Source: Kiloniellales bacterium (GTDB lineage Bacteria > Pseudomonadota > Alphaproteobacteria > Kiloniellales > JAKSBE01). Taken from it: 64,000 nucleotides of DNA. Positions 44,540-54,600 of this stretch are shown in pieces (the first letter of the stretch is position 1; each line of letters opens with the position of its first letter). The notes beneath the pieces were generated by a model. The model saw nothing but the letters and a program-made list of their open reading frames with translations. It searched no databases and had not been told where the DNA came from. Made by a program: the position numbers and the translations under genes. Where the stretch lies: contig JASJBF010000055.1 of assembly GCA_030066685.1 (NCBI GenBank), forward strand, positions 1-64,000. Direction: 5' to 3'.

Positions 44540-44953
44540 TTACTGCATGCACTTGCCGAACTGGGACTTCCTCTGCTGGCCGGCGTAGAAGTCGGAGACA
44601 CCGTATTCGAAGACGTCCATGTCGTCCGTGTCGCTGCCGAAGCCGCCATCCCATATGCCGGCCCTGTAGGCGGACTCGGCGGCGAGATAGCAGGATTCGA
44701 TACGGGCCTGACGCTCCACCGAAAAACCCTCCGCATCGGAATGCCAGGCATCGGTCTCCCGGCTGAGGAAGGAACTGTCCAGATTCAAGACCTGACCCGT
44801 CTCGACCGCCGGCTCGGTCTGCAGCGCCGCTTGCTGAGGCGACTGATCTTCGGCCCTGACCGGAGAGGTCGAGGCGATCGCCGCCACGCCCAGAAGTACC
44901 AGGGACAGCCTGGTGATCGCTTGCATCTTGCCGGAAAAATCGAATTGGCTCAT
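44540..44953 (-). CDS. Small secreted protein, unknown
   Basis: 137 aa. A signal peptide (SLVLLGVAAIASTSPVRAED) follows a short N-terminal stretch. The mature part is acidic, with YRAGIWDGGFGSDTDDMDVF and two cysteines (ESCYLAAES and KCMQ at the very end) that could form a disulfide. I recognise no family. ATG 44953 has GGGGGG upstream. It is divergent from the response regulator/phosphatase gene at 45217 and might be controlled with it. Confidence 0.55.
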   Translation of the reverse strand: MSQFDFSGKMQAITRLSLVLLGVAAIASTSPVRAEDQSPQQAALQTEPAVETGQVLNLDSSFLSRETDAWHSDAEGFSVERQARIESCYLAAESAYRAGIWDGGFGSDTDDMDVFEYGVSDFYAGQQRKSQFGKCMQ

Positions 44954-45058
44954 CGCTGCCCCCCAGGTTCCGCGGCGCTCGTGATCTCTGGCTTTCCACG
45001 GGCCGCCCGCACTTTGCTTGCACGATATGAATGTGGCTGAAGGCAGGGGCGGCTTGTA

Positions 45059-45077
45059 GTTTCTAACCGTGAGAAAC
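45059..45077. promoter_or_regulatory. Candidate operator palindrome in a divergent promoter region
   Basis: GTTTCT-AACCGTG-AGAAAC is a perfect 6 bp inverted repeat with a 7 bp spacer, in the 263 bp between the divergent genes at 44953 and 45217. The position suits a regulator site; no regulator is identified. Confidence 0.35.
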
Positions 45078-45216
45078 GTTGCTAATCTGCGTTAGGAACC
45101 GTGCCCGACAGGAAACACCACGACGACGCACAGGTGATCTGACCCAAGCCATGCGGTCGTAACGATTGCAGGCAGGGATTTGCAGGGCCGACAGCGCCCT
45201 GGCGAACGGGGCGACG

Positions 45217-46890
45217 ATGATCGAAGAACCGGGGGGCATCGCCCAAACAGCGTCTGACGTGCGGCCGTCCACCGAGACTGTTGTCGCTGCGCTTCAACGA
45301 GTGCTCGCGAGCCCAGATTTCGCGCGATCGAAGCGAATGAGGCAACTCATTCGCTACCTTGTCGAGGCGTCGCTCAACGGCGAGGTCGAGCGGACCAAGG
45401 AATTCTCGATCGCGGTCGAGGTCTTCGGGCGGGACGAGAGCTTCGACCCCCAGACCAGCTCGCTCGTGCGTGTCGAGGCCGGGCGGCTGCGGCGCACACT
45501 GAAGCAGTACTACCTGACTCACGGAAAGAACGAGCCCCTTAGGATCGAAATCCCAAAGGGGAACTACGTGGCCGAGTTCCGTATGGCCGGCGACAGCGGT
45601 CGGGACCCGGGATTTCCCGTCGCCCGGCCCGCGTCGAGGGAAAAGACGCCACGGGCTCCTGTCGATCCCGGTGACGTCAGCCTGGCCGGGCGGCCGGCCG
45701 CCGCCGCGAGAGCCCGGGAGAGGACCGCGAACGGCACCAGGCCGCCGACCATCCTGGTGGTCGACGACGAGCCGCAGGTTGAGGCTCTGATCTCTCAGAA
45801 GTTCCGTCGGCGCGTTCGCGACGGCAGCATGTCGTTTCTCTTCGCGCACGACGGCGAGGAGGCCCTGGACACCCTCCTCAGGACCTCCGACATCGACATG
45901 ATCCTGACCGACATCAACATGCCGCGCATGGACGGTCTGACCCTTCTGGATCATCTGCCCGAGATCAATCCGATCCTGATGGCGGTCGTGGTCACGGCCT
46001 ATGGCGACATGCCGAACATCCGTACCGCGATGAACCGGGGCGCCTTCGATTTCATCACCAAGCCGATCGACTTCGACGACCTCACCGCGACCATGGAACG
46101 CGCGCTCGCACAGAGCGCCATCCTCCGCGAGGCGGCTGTCGAGCACGACCAGTTGCTCAGCCTGCGCAAGGAACTGACCATCGCCCGGGGCATCCAGAAC
46201 TCCCTTCTGCCGGACCACCTTCCGCAGGAGCAGCGCTTCGCCGTGCATTGCCGGAGCAAGCCCGCCGCCGAGTTCGGCAGCGACTTCTATGACGTCTTCC
46301 CCATCGACGACGACCGCTGGGGAATCCTGATCGGCGAGGCCTCCGGCCGGGGCATCGGCGCCGCGCTCGGCATGGCGGTCTCGCGCACGGCGATCAGGAC
46401 CGCGGCCCTGACCGGGCTCCCGGTGGATGGCAGCGTCACGCGCCTGAACGACCTTCTCTACGATCATTCCGGATCGGAAATCCTGGCGTCGCTCTTCTTC
46501 GGAACCTACGACGCGGCCACAGGGACGCTGGCCTATGTCAGCGCCGGCCATCAGCCATCCTACGCCCTGAGGACGGGGGGACAGCTCGAAATCCTGCCCT
46601 GTGATCCGGGCTCGGCCGCCGGCCTTCAGGCGGAGGCGTCCTACGCGGCGCAGCAGACGACACTGGCCCCGGGCGAGAGCCTGTTCCTCTACACCGACGG
46701 CGTGCCCAGGGCCTTCGACGGCATGCAGCGGCAGTTCTCCATCGGGCGCTTGGAGGAGGTCTTGAGCGTCGGCGCCGATCTCTCGTCGCGGGAACTGTCC
46801 GAGCGGGTGCTGGCGGCGGTCGACACCTTCGTCGGCGCGGCCGAGCAGACGGATGACATCACCTGCATGGCGTTCAAACGGCTCGCCTGA
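45217..46890 (+). CDS. Response regulator with N-terminal wHTH-like domain and PP2C-type (SpoIIE) phosphatase
   Basis: 557 aa cytoplasmic protein in three parts. Residues 20-122 hold a domain (LASPDFARSKRMRQLIRYLV, FDPQTSSLVRVEAGRLRRTL, IEIPKGNYV) usually found before TolB/TPR or cyclase regions, possibly DNA-binding. Residues 178-300 are a receiver with Asp232 in TDINMPRMDG and a conserved late Lys. Residues 330-557 are a SpoIIE/RsbU-type phosphatase: GSDFYDVF, LIGEASGRGIGAAL, LYTDGV, QTDDIT. The normally invariant metal Asp of GDVSG is Glu here. It should relay phosphorylation to an anti-sigma antagonist. ATG 45217 is preferred over TTG 45166. Confidence 0.8.
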   Translation: MIEEPGGIAQTASDVRPSTETVVAALQRVLASPDFARSKRMRQLIRYLVEASLNGEVERTKEFSIAVEVFGRDESFDPQTSSLVRVEAGRLRRTLKQYYLTHGKNEPLRIEIPKGNYVAEFRMAGDSGRDPGFPVARPASREKTPRAPVDPGDVSLAGRPAAAARARERTANGTRPPTILVVDDEPQVEALISQKFRRRVRDGSMSFLFAHDGEEALDTLLRTSDIDMILTDINMPRMDGLTLLDHLPEINPILMAVVVTAYGDMPNIRTAMNRGAFDFITKPIDFDDLTATMERALAQSAILREAAVEHDQLLSLRKELTIARGIQNSLLPDHLPQEQRFAVHCRSKPAAEFGSDFYDVFPIDDDRWGILIGEASGRGIGAALGMAVSRTAIRTAALTGLPVDGSVTRLNDLLYDHSGSEILASLFFGTYDAATGTLAYVSAGHQPSYALRTGGQLEILPCDPGSAAGLQAEASYAAQQTTLAPGESLFLYTDGVPRAFDGMQRQFSIGRLEEVLSVGADLSSRELSERVLAAVDTFVGAAEQTDDITCMAFKRLA

Positions 46891-47000
46891 AGCGGGATGA
46901 TCCGAAGCCGATCCGGCTTCCTGTCCGAATTTCGGTCACTTTCAGAAGTCTATCGCCTTGCACCTGAAGGCGGCGAAGCGTGAGGGTGTTGGCCACGTCC

Positions 47001-47028
47001 CGGCCGTCCGGGAGCGTCGCCACGGCCG
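47001..47028. terminator. Possible shared terminator between convergent signalling genes
   Basis: CGGCCGT (47001-47007) and ACGGCCG (47022-47028), extended by TCC/GGA, form a stem in the 163 bp between the convergent response-regulator and histidine-kinase genes. No T-run on either side, so termination is uncertain. A second small stem, GAAGCCG...CGGCTTC, lies near 46903-46920. Confidence 0.3.
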
Positions 47029-47053
47029 GACAGCCCTGCTATTCGCTCGCCGA

Positions 47054-48832
47054 TCAGGTCAGGGATTCGGAGTGCGGCGCGGGATGGCGGGGGAGAACCA
47101 GGACGAACTCCGTAAAGCGGTCTTCCTCGCTTTCGACCCCGAGACTGCCTCCGTGCTGATGCACGACCGTGTCATAGCTCAAGGACAAGCCGAGACCGGT
47201 TCCCTCGCCCGGGGGCTTGGTGGTGAAGAAGGGATCGAAGATGTTGTTGGCGACGTCCCCGGGAATTCCGGTGCCGTTGTCCCTCACGCGGATCTCAACC
47301 CTGTCACCGCAGTCCCGGGAGCTTACTCGGAGGACGGGCGCGTAGTCGCCCGAGGTCTCGAGGCGTTGTCGCTGGCGCATGGCGTAGATGCCGTTGCCGA
47401 AGAGGTTCAGCAGGACTCGGCTAATGTCCTGGACGGCTATGGTGATCGAGCCGGCCTTGGGGTCGAAATTGCGCTCCAAGGCGACGTTGCCTGATTGATC
47501 CTGAGCGCGCGCGCCGTGGTAGGCGAGTTTCAGGTTCTCTTCCAGGAAGGTGTTGACGTCGATGTCGCGCCGTTCGCTGCCTTCGTCGCGCGCGTGCTGC
47601 AGCATGTTTTTCACGATGCTGTCGGCCCGCCGGCCCTGTTCATCTATTGTAGCCATGTTCGCGGTCAGTGTGGAAACCAGATCGTCCAGATGGTTTCGCT
47701 GCTCTCCACTGAGCGCCTGGCGGGCCGGTTCGACGGCCTGCCTCAGCTCGTCGATCAGCTCGACGGAGACCTCCGCGAAGTTGTTGATGAAATTGAGCGG
47801 GTTCTTGATCTCGTGCGCGACACCGGCCGTCAACTGTCCGAGGGAGGCCATCTTCTCGGATACCACCAACTGCTGCTGGGTCCTGGTCAGTTTCGCCAGG
47901 GCTGTCTCGGCCTGCTCCTTGGCTTGCCGCAGCTCCGCCTCGGCCTGCTTGAGATGGGTGATGTCGTCACCCATCGGCACTATGAGAGTGACCTCGCCGT
48001 GCTCATCTCTGACAGGCGTCGCGCCAAAGTTGATGATGTGCGCGGTGCCGTCGGTCGCGTGGTGGGTCGCCAAGAATCGCACGCTCTCTCCATCGGCGGC
48101 TCGTTTCAGCGCCTGTTTGAGCTGAGCTTGGAGATCCGGATCATGCGTCCACCAGGGGCAGTCCCAGAAGGGGAGTCCCAACACGTCCTCTTCGCTGGCA
48201 CCGATCATCGCTAGGGCGGCCGCGTTGATCTCGATGAGGGTTCCGTCCGGCTTTAGAAGCCCCTGAAGTTGGGAGCCGGTGTTCAACATAGCCTTCGCGC
48301 GCGCCTCGCTTTCGCGCAGCGCCTCTTCGGCCCGCCTGCGTTTGGCGACCTGCCGCCGCAAACGCCGGTTCCAGGCAAGGATGACCAGGATGACCACCGC
48401 AGCGGCGCCGATTCCTCCGGCCCAGCGCAACACCGAAGCGAGACCCTCGTCTTCTTGCGCGCTTAGGGAGACCGGGCGGACCAAGGTTCTCTTCTCTTCC
48501 TCCCGGGACACCGAGGCGAGGGCGCTATCCGGAATCCGCATCGGTTTCGGCATGCCCTGCGGCACGGAATGGGCCGGGTCGAACGCGCTTGGCAGCCGAT
48601 CGGCTCGTCTCGAGGAGGTGGTGCCTTGCTCCGGGATGACGGGCCGATGGCCGACTCCTTCGGCTGCCATTCGATTGAAGCCGGCGGAAATCCCAAGCTG
48701 GGCGTCGTCGCGCGCGCGCGATTCAGACGGTGTCGGTCCGTCTTGGGCGAAGGCGGACCGAGAGGCCAATACCGCAGAGAGCATCGCGACCAGTCCGATG
48801 GCAGCGATCCAGCCCGCACAGAACAACTTCAT
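47054..48832 (-). CDS. Membrane histidine kinase with PAS domain
   Basis: 592 aa. A signal-type segment (1-30) and a second helix (about 138-158, [15 protein letters not shown]) enclose a short periplasmic region of about 105 residues without a known domain. A coiled-coil leads to a PAS domain (about 180-300, [20 protein letters not shown]), then a second coiled-coil, the phosphoacceptor helix [16 protein letters not shown] and an ATPase domain with [21 protein letters not shown] and [11 protein letters not shown]. The start is ATG 48832, preceded by AAGGGA. It is convergent with the response regulator at 45217, its likely partner. Confidence 0.88.
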   Translation of the reverse strand: MKLFCAGWIAAIGLVAMLSAVLASRSAFAQDGPTPSESRARDDAQLGISAGFNRMAAEGVGHRPVIPEQGTTSSRRADRLPSAFDPAHSVPQGMPKPMRIPDSALASVSREEEKRTLVRPVSLSAQEDEGLASVLRWAGGIGAAAVVILVILAWNRRLRRQVAKRRRAEEALRESEARAKAMLNTGSQLQGLLKPDGTLIEINAAALAMIGASEEDVLGLPFWDCPWWTHDPDLQAQLKQALKRAADGESVRFLATHHATDGTAHIINFGATPVRDEHGEVTLIVPMGDDITHLKQAEAELRQAKEQAETALAKLTRTQQQLVVSEKMASLGQLTAGVAHEIKNPLNFINNFAEVSVELIDELRQAVEPARQALSGEQRNHLDDLVSTLTANMATIDEQGRRADSIVKNMLQHARDEGSERRDIDVNTFLEENLKLAYHGARAQDQSGNVALERNFDPKAGSITIAVQDISRVLLNLFGNGIYAMRQRQRLETSGDYAPVLRVSSRDCGDRVEIRVRDNGTGIPGDVANNIFDPFFTTKPPGEGTGLGLSLSYDTVVHQHGGSLGVESEEDRFTEFVLVLPRHPAPHSESLT

Positions 48833-49313
48833 GGAGTGTCCCTTCCGAGGTGTCCGTCGACATGGTCCATACACGGCTGGCTCTGCAGGCCCGAAAACAG
48901 TGTCCACCCTTTCCTGCCGGAACCGCAAAAAAACCAGGTTCGGCACATCTGCGAAGTTCTAGGCCACGACCGCAGCGTTCGGCGAGACCACGGAGACAAA
49001 CATAGCATCGCCGCGCAGGGCAGCCAGGATTTGGGAGCCCGCGTCCTGGCCAGGTCGCGACGACGGTCACCGCGGGACAGGCGCCGGCAGCGTGAGGCCA
49101 CAGTGCCGAGATCCCGGAACGCGGACTACAGAACCCTCGTCTTGGAGTCCGCCCTTCGCCGAACCCTTGACCGTCAACCTACATCCTTCGCCTAGGGCGC
49201 CGCTTGGTGCTAGCATCGTTCGCAACCGGAAAGGGCGAAGGGAACGCTCCCGGGCTTGGCGGCACGGAATGCCCACCCGGCGCTGAAGGTGATGACAGGG
49301 AGGTTGGCGGGCG
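48833..49313. other. Gene-free divergent region (481 bp)
   Basis: It separates the divergent histidine kinase and NhaC genes and must hold both promoters. A weak stem GAACC...GGTTC around seven A residues is seen near 48920-48945. No gene, repeat or clear promoter pair is supported. Confidence 0.4.
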
Positions 49314-50744
49314 ATGCTCATCAGCAAGGAACAGCGCGAGCCCTATTTCTGGGAAGCGATCGTCTCGCTCGTCTCCCTGGTGATCGGCATCATGCTGTCG
49401 ATCGTGGTCTACGGCACCGATCCGCACATCCCCATGCTGCTCGGCGTCCTGGTGGCGGGGCTGATCGGCACCCGGGCCGGCTACGCCTGGGAGGTCATCC
49501 AAGACGGCATGCTGAAAGGCATCGCCAACTCCCTCCAGGCGATCGTCATCCTGCTGATCATTGGCGTCCTGATCGGGGTCTGGATCGTCTCCGGCGTCGT
49601 GCCGTCCCTGCTGTACTACGGCCTGAAGACCCTCTCGCCGGAGATCTTTCTGCCGGCGGCCCTCATCATCTGCGCGGTCACCTCGCTAGCGACTGGGAGC
49701 TCCTGGGGCACGACGGGCACCATCGGCGTCGCCCTGATGGGCATCGGCGCCGGGCTCGGTTTTCCCCTGCCGCTGGTCGCCGGCGCCGTGCTCTCGGGCG
49801 CCTACTTCGGCGACAAGATGTCGCCGCTGTCCGACACGACCAACCTGGCGCCGGCCATGGCGGGGACCGACATCTACACCCACATCCGGCACATGACCTA
49901 CACCTCGGGCACCGCCTTCGGCCTGACCCTGGTCATCGAGATCGTGCTCAGCTTCTTCTACGGCGGCGGCGAGGAGAACCTCGCTTCGGTCCAGGAGATC
50001 ATCGCGACCCTGGAGCGCGACTTCACCGTCGGGCCCTGGCACATCATCCCGGCGCTCTTGGTGATCGTCTGCGCCTACCGCAAGTACCCGGCGATCCCCG
50101 GTCTGGTCGCCGGCGTGCTCTCGGCGGTCATCCTGGGATTCATCTTCGAAGGCGTCACCTATCCGCAGCTGCTGGAGGTGTCCTACGGCGGCTATGCCAG
50201 CAACACCGGCGTCGAGACCGTCGATTCCCTGCTCAGCAAGGGCGGCTTCACCTCGATGCTCTACGCAATCTCGATCGTGATCTGCGCGATGATGTTCGGC
50301 GGCATCATGGAGGAGACCCACCAGCTGAAAGTCATCGTCGACCGGATCCTGCGCCTGGCCACCTCCAGCTCCTCGCTGATCACATCGACCGTGCTGACCT
50401 GCCTGGGCGCCAACCTGGTGCTCTGCGACCAGTACATGGCGATCGTGATGGGCGGCCGGATGTACGCCCAGGCCTATCGCGACCGGGGCCTGCATGCCAA
50501 GAACCTGTCGCGGGCGGTGGAGGACAGCGCCACGGTGACCGCCAACCTGGTGCCCTGGAACTCCGGCGGCGCCTATCAGGCGGCGACCCTCGGCGTCGCT
50601 ACCCTCGCCTACCTGCCCTTCAACTTCTTCTGCTGGCTATCGCCGGTCGTCACCCTGATCTTCGGCTGGATGGGCTGGACGATCGCGCCCGCGGAGGCGC
50701 CGAAGGCGCAGGAGGCGGCCACCAAGCCCGCACCCGCGGAGTAG
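49314..50744 (+). CDS. nhaC: NhaC-family Na+/H+ antiporter
   Basis: 476 aa with about 11 helices. The NhaC signature LTSLATGSSWGT-like segment (here VTSLATGSSWGTTGTIG) and GAYFGDKMSPLSDTTNLAP are present; the latter is the conserved centre of the family. It normally exchanges sodium for protons, and relatives (MleN) exchange malate and lactate with ions. ATG 49314 follows GGGAGG. It ends 4 bp before a solute-binding protein gene, which is not part of any standard NhaC system. Confidence 0.9.
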   Translation: MLISKEQREPYFWEAIVSLVSLVIGIMLSIVVYGTDPHIPMLLGVLVAGLIGTRAGYAWEVIQDGMLKGIANSLQAIVILLIIGVLIGVWIVSGVVPSLLYYGLKTLSPEIFLPAALIICAVTSLATGSSWGTTGTIGVALMGIGAGLGFPLPLVAGAVLSGAYFGDKMSPLSDTTNLAPAMAGTDIYTHIRHMTYTSGTAFGLTLVIEIVLSFFYGGGEENLASVQEIIATLERDFTVGPWHIIPALLVIVCAYRKYPAIPGLVAGVLSAVILGFIFEGVTYPQLLEVSYGGYASNTGVETVDSLLSKGGFTSMLYAISIVICAMMFGGIMEETHQLKVIVDRILRLATSSSSLITSTVLTCLGANLVLCDQYMAIVMGGRMYAQAYRDRGLHAKNLSRAVEDSATVTANLVPWNSGGAYQAATLGVATLAYLPFNFFCWLSPVVTLIFGWMGWTIAPAEAPKAQEAATKPAPAE

Positions 50745-50748
50745 GACG

Positions 50749-51630
50749 ATGCCGAGACGCTTCACGATCGCGTTCGCGGTCCTGCTGCTGGGCCTCGCGC
50801 CGGCCCTATCGCCGCGCGCCCAGGACAAGGCGCTCGATCCCGACTCGACCCTGGCCGGCGTGCTGGACCGCGGGCGGCTCAGGGTCTGCTTCGAGGCCGG
50901 CTACCTGCCCTTCGAGATGATCGGCACCCGCTCGGGCCTGCGCGAGCGCAGCCTGCGCTCGGCCGACGAGCGCAAGGGCGGCCAGACGACCAGGTTCGGC
51001 GGCTTCGACATCGATCTGGCCCGGGAGATGGCGCGCGAGCTGGGCGTCGACTTCGTGCCGGTCAACACCCGCTGGACCAGCATCATCCCCTCGCTGACCC
51101 TGGGCCGCTGCGACATCATAATCAGCGGCATGTCGGTGACCGAGTGGCGCCGCCGCAAGGTCGACTTCTCCGAGCCCTACATGCAGGTCGGGCAGACGGT
51201 CCTCCTGAACGCCGAGCTGGCGGCACAGGTCACCGCCTACGTCGACCTGAACGATCCCCGCTACAAGGTCGCCTCGAAGCCCGGAACCACCGGCGAGGAC
51301 GCGGTCCGGCGCCTGCTGCCCCAGGCCGACTACCGGCCCTTCGAGTCGGAGCTGGAAGCGGCGGAGGCCGTCGCCGAGGGCAAGGTCGACGCCCTGGTCT
51401 ACGACCGGCCCTTCAACGCCACCTTCCTCGCGATGCGGGGCGGCGAGGGCCTGGTCTTTCTCGACGAGCCCTTTACCGAAGAAGCCATCGCCTTCGCGAT
51501 CCGCAAGGAGGACCCGGACTTCCTGGCCTGGCTGAACGGCTTTCTGGAGAAGGTCCGGGCCGACGGCCGCTACGAGCGGCTGCGCCGCAAGTGGTTCGAA
51601 TCGACCGAGTGGTTCGACCTCTACCGCTGA
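50749..51630 (+). CDS. Periplasmic solute-binding protein, family 3
   Basis: 293 aa. A Sec signal (RFTIAFAVLLLGLAPALSP) is followed by the family 3 pattern LRVCFEAGYLPFEMIG, FGGFDIDLAREMARELGV, SLTLGRCDIIISGMSVTEWR and VDFSEPYM. Such proteins bind amino acids or similar small molecules for ABC importers, or act as receptor domains. No permease or ATPase is nearby; the only partner is NhaC, 4 bp upstream. The protein has a short insertion (GLRERSLRSADERKGGQTTR) absent from typical members. Confidence 0.88.
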   Translation: MPRRFTIAFAVLLLGLAPALSPRAQDKALDPDSTLAGVLDRGRLRVCFEAGYLPFEMIGTRSGLRERSLRSADERKGGQTTRFGGFDIDLAREMARELGVDFVPVNTRWTSIIPSLTLGRCDIIISGMSVTEWRRRKVDFSEPYMQVGQTVLLNAELAAQVTAYVDLNDPRYKVASKPGTTGEDAVRRLLPQADYRPFESELEAAEAVAEGKVDALVYDRPFNATFLAMRGGEGLVFLDEPFTEEAIAFAIRKEDPDFLAWLNGFLEKVRADGRYERLRRKWFESTEWFDLYR

Positions 51631-51642
51631 CCCGCTGGAACC

Positions 51643-54600
51643 CTATTCCGCCGCCGCGACCAAGCCCGCCGCTTCGGCCCGGGGCAGCGCCGGCAGAGGC
51701 TCGTGCTCGAGGGTCACGACTTCCTCAGCCGCCGCGCGACGCCGCCTCCAGGCCCGCGCCATCAGGGCGAAGGCCGGAGGCACGAAGTAGAAGGACACCA
51801 CCGAGGACAGCAGGACCCCGCCGGCGATCGCCATGGCGAAAGGCGGCCAGAAGCCGCCTCCGGCCAGGATCAGCGGCAGGAAGCCGCCGAAGGTGGTGAT
51901 CGTGGTCGAGAAGATGTGCCGGCTCTGGGCCCCGACCGCCTCGGCAATCGCCGCCGTCTCGCCGGCCATGGCGGCCGGGTTCTTCTGCAGCGCGGTCAGA
52001 ATGATGATCGCGGCGTTGATCGAGACGCCGATCGAGCCGATCACCCCGATCACCGCCATGATGCCGAAGGGGTACTGGAAGAGCGCCAGGGCCAGCAGGC
52101 TGAGCCCCATGGAGAGCACCGCGACCACGCCGACGATCGCCGAGAGCCCGAAGGAGTTGAAGGTGAGCACGATGGTCGCGACGGTCAGCGCGACGATGAT
52201 GCCCGCCGCGGCCAGCATGTGGGTCAGGGTCTCGCTGCGGGCGTCGGCGTCGCCGCCGACCTCGAAGTGGTAGCCGTGCGGCAGGACGAGGCCGCTTTCG
52301 GCAATCTTTGCCCGCACCGTCTTCAGCGCCTCTTCCGGCAGGACCTGGCGGTGGGTGAAGCCCTGGATGGTGTTCACCCGCTCGCCGTTGCGCCGGAAGA
52401 TCGGGCTCTCGGCCGGGACCAGGCGCAGCGAGCCCAGCGCGGCCAGCGGCACGCCGGGATAGGCGCCGGCCCGCGCCCGTTCCGCGGCGTCCGGGCCCAG
52501 GAGGTCGGTGCGGCGCAGCGCCTCGAAGGACTCGCGGCCAGCGGCGCCGACCCGCACCCGGACCGGCAGCTCCTCGCTGGCCTCCAGCAGCGAGCCGCCG
52601 AGGGCGCCCTCCAGGGTCGCCTCGAGCTGGCCCGCGATCGCTCCCATGTCGAGGCCCGAAAGCCGAGCCTTCTCCTCGTCGAGGTCGAGCGCCAGCTTCG
52701 GCGCGCCGCCGGTCAGCTGCGTCCGGGCCTGGAGGATTTCCGGCACCGAGACCATGACCGCGCGGACCTCCTCGCCGATCTCCCGCAGCACCTCGACGTC
52801 GGGGCCGAAGACCCGGATCTCGACCGGGGCGCTGACCGGCGGGCCCTGGACCAGGCCGCGCACGATGACCCGCGCCTGGGGGATCGCCCGGTCCAGGTCG
52901 CGCTGGAGCTCGGGCAGGATCCGCTCGGTCGCGGCCGGCGAGACGGTCGTGACCAGGGCCTCGGCGAAGCTCGATTCGGCGTCCTGGTCGGTGGTCATGT
53001 TGTAGTAGAAGGCCGGCGCGCTCTCGCCAATCACCCAGTGCAGCCGGCGGATCTCCGGGTAGCCGCGCAGGACCGCCTCGGCCCGGCGGGCGGCCCGCTC
53101 GGTCTCGGCGATCGCGGTCCCGTCCGGCAGCTTGACCTGGACATAGAACTGGTCGCGGTCGACCCCGGGGAAGAACTGCGCCTTCAGGGTCGGAAAGGCG
53201 CCGAAGCCGATGACCGGCAGGATCAGGGCGCCAAGCATGGCCAGCTTGGGGAAGCGCAGGGCGAGCGCCAGCGAGCGGCCGAAGGCGACACTGAGCCGGG
53301 GCAGCTGCAGCCCGCCGGCCAGGAGGCCGCCGCCCTCGCCGGAGGGCTTCAGGAACCAGCCCGAGAGCGCCGGGGTGATGGTCAGCGCCAGCGCCAGCGA
53401 GGCGAAGAGCATGATGATCACCGAGATCGCGATGGCGCCGACGAAGTCGCCCGGCGGCCCCGGCAGCAGCGCCATGGGCATGAAGGCCAGCGCCGTGGTC
53501 ACGGTCGAGGCGAGCAGCGGCACCGCCAGGCGTCGCACCGCACCGCCGACTGCCTGCAGCCGCGCGGCGCCCCGGTCGAGCTTCTTGCGGATCTCGTCGG
53601 ACATGACGATGCCGGCGTCGACCAGCAGGCCGAGGGCGACGATCAGGCCGGTCAGCGACATCTGGTGGACCGGGATTCCGATCGCCTGCAGCCCGGCGAG
53701 CGACATCAGGCTGGCGAGCGGCAGGATCGAGGCCACGATCAGCGCCGCGCGCCAGCCCAGGGTCACCAGCAGGACGGCCAGCACAAGGCCGGCGCCGATC
53801 AGGAGGTTGATGACGACGAAGGCCAGGCGGTCGGCGGTGTAGCCGCTCTGGTCGAAGAGCAGGCGATGCTCGAGGCCGGCCGGCAGCTCGGCCTCGAAGT
53901 CCTCCAGGATCGCGCGGACCCGGCCCATCCAGACGTCGACCTGGAGGTCGGCTTCCATCTTGGACGCGACGAGAATCGCCGGCACGCCGTCGGCGTAGGC
54001 CAGACTGGCCGCCGGCTCGCGGAAGGCCCTGGCCACGGTCGCGACGTCGGAGACCCGCAGGATCCGTCCGGCCGCGCCCTCGCGCAGCGGCACGTCGCGG
54101 ATCCGCGCCAGCGAGGTGATCTCGCCGGTCACCTCGATCAGCAGGTCCTCCGCCGGACCGCGCAGCTGCCCGGCGCGCACCTTGCTGTCGGCCCGGGCGA
54201 TGGCGGCCGACACCTCCGCCACGGTCAATCCGAGCGAGGCCAGCTTGCGCGGATCGATGGTGACCAGGATCTCCTCGTCCCGGGCGCCGTAGAGCTGAAC
54301 CAGCTTGGTCCCCGAGAGCGTCCGCAGCCGGTCCTGGAGGATCTCGGCGTAGCGCCGGAGGATCGCCGGGTTGGCCGTCGTCCCGGGCCGGGCCGAGATC
54401 GCGCTGATCGCCGAGAAGGCGCCGGTGCGGTCGTCGTCGAAGCTCGGCTCGGGCACCCCGGCCGGGAAGTTGGCCGCGGCGTCGGCGATCGCGTCGCGCA
54501 CCTCGGACCAGGTCTGCTCGATCTCGGCCTTCGAGAGGCTCCAGGCGAGCTCGACCCGGACGAAGGAGAGCCCGCTCCGCGAGGTCGACTCGATCTCCTT

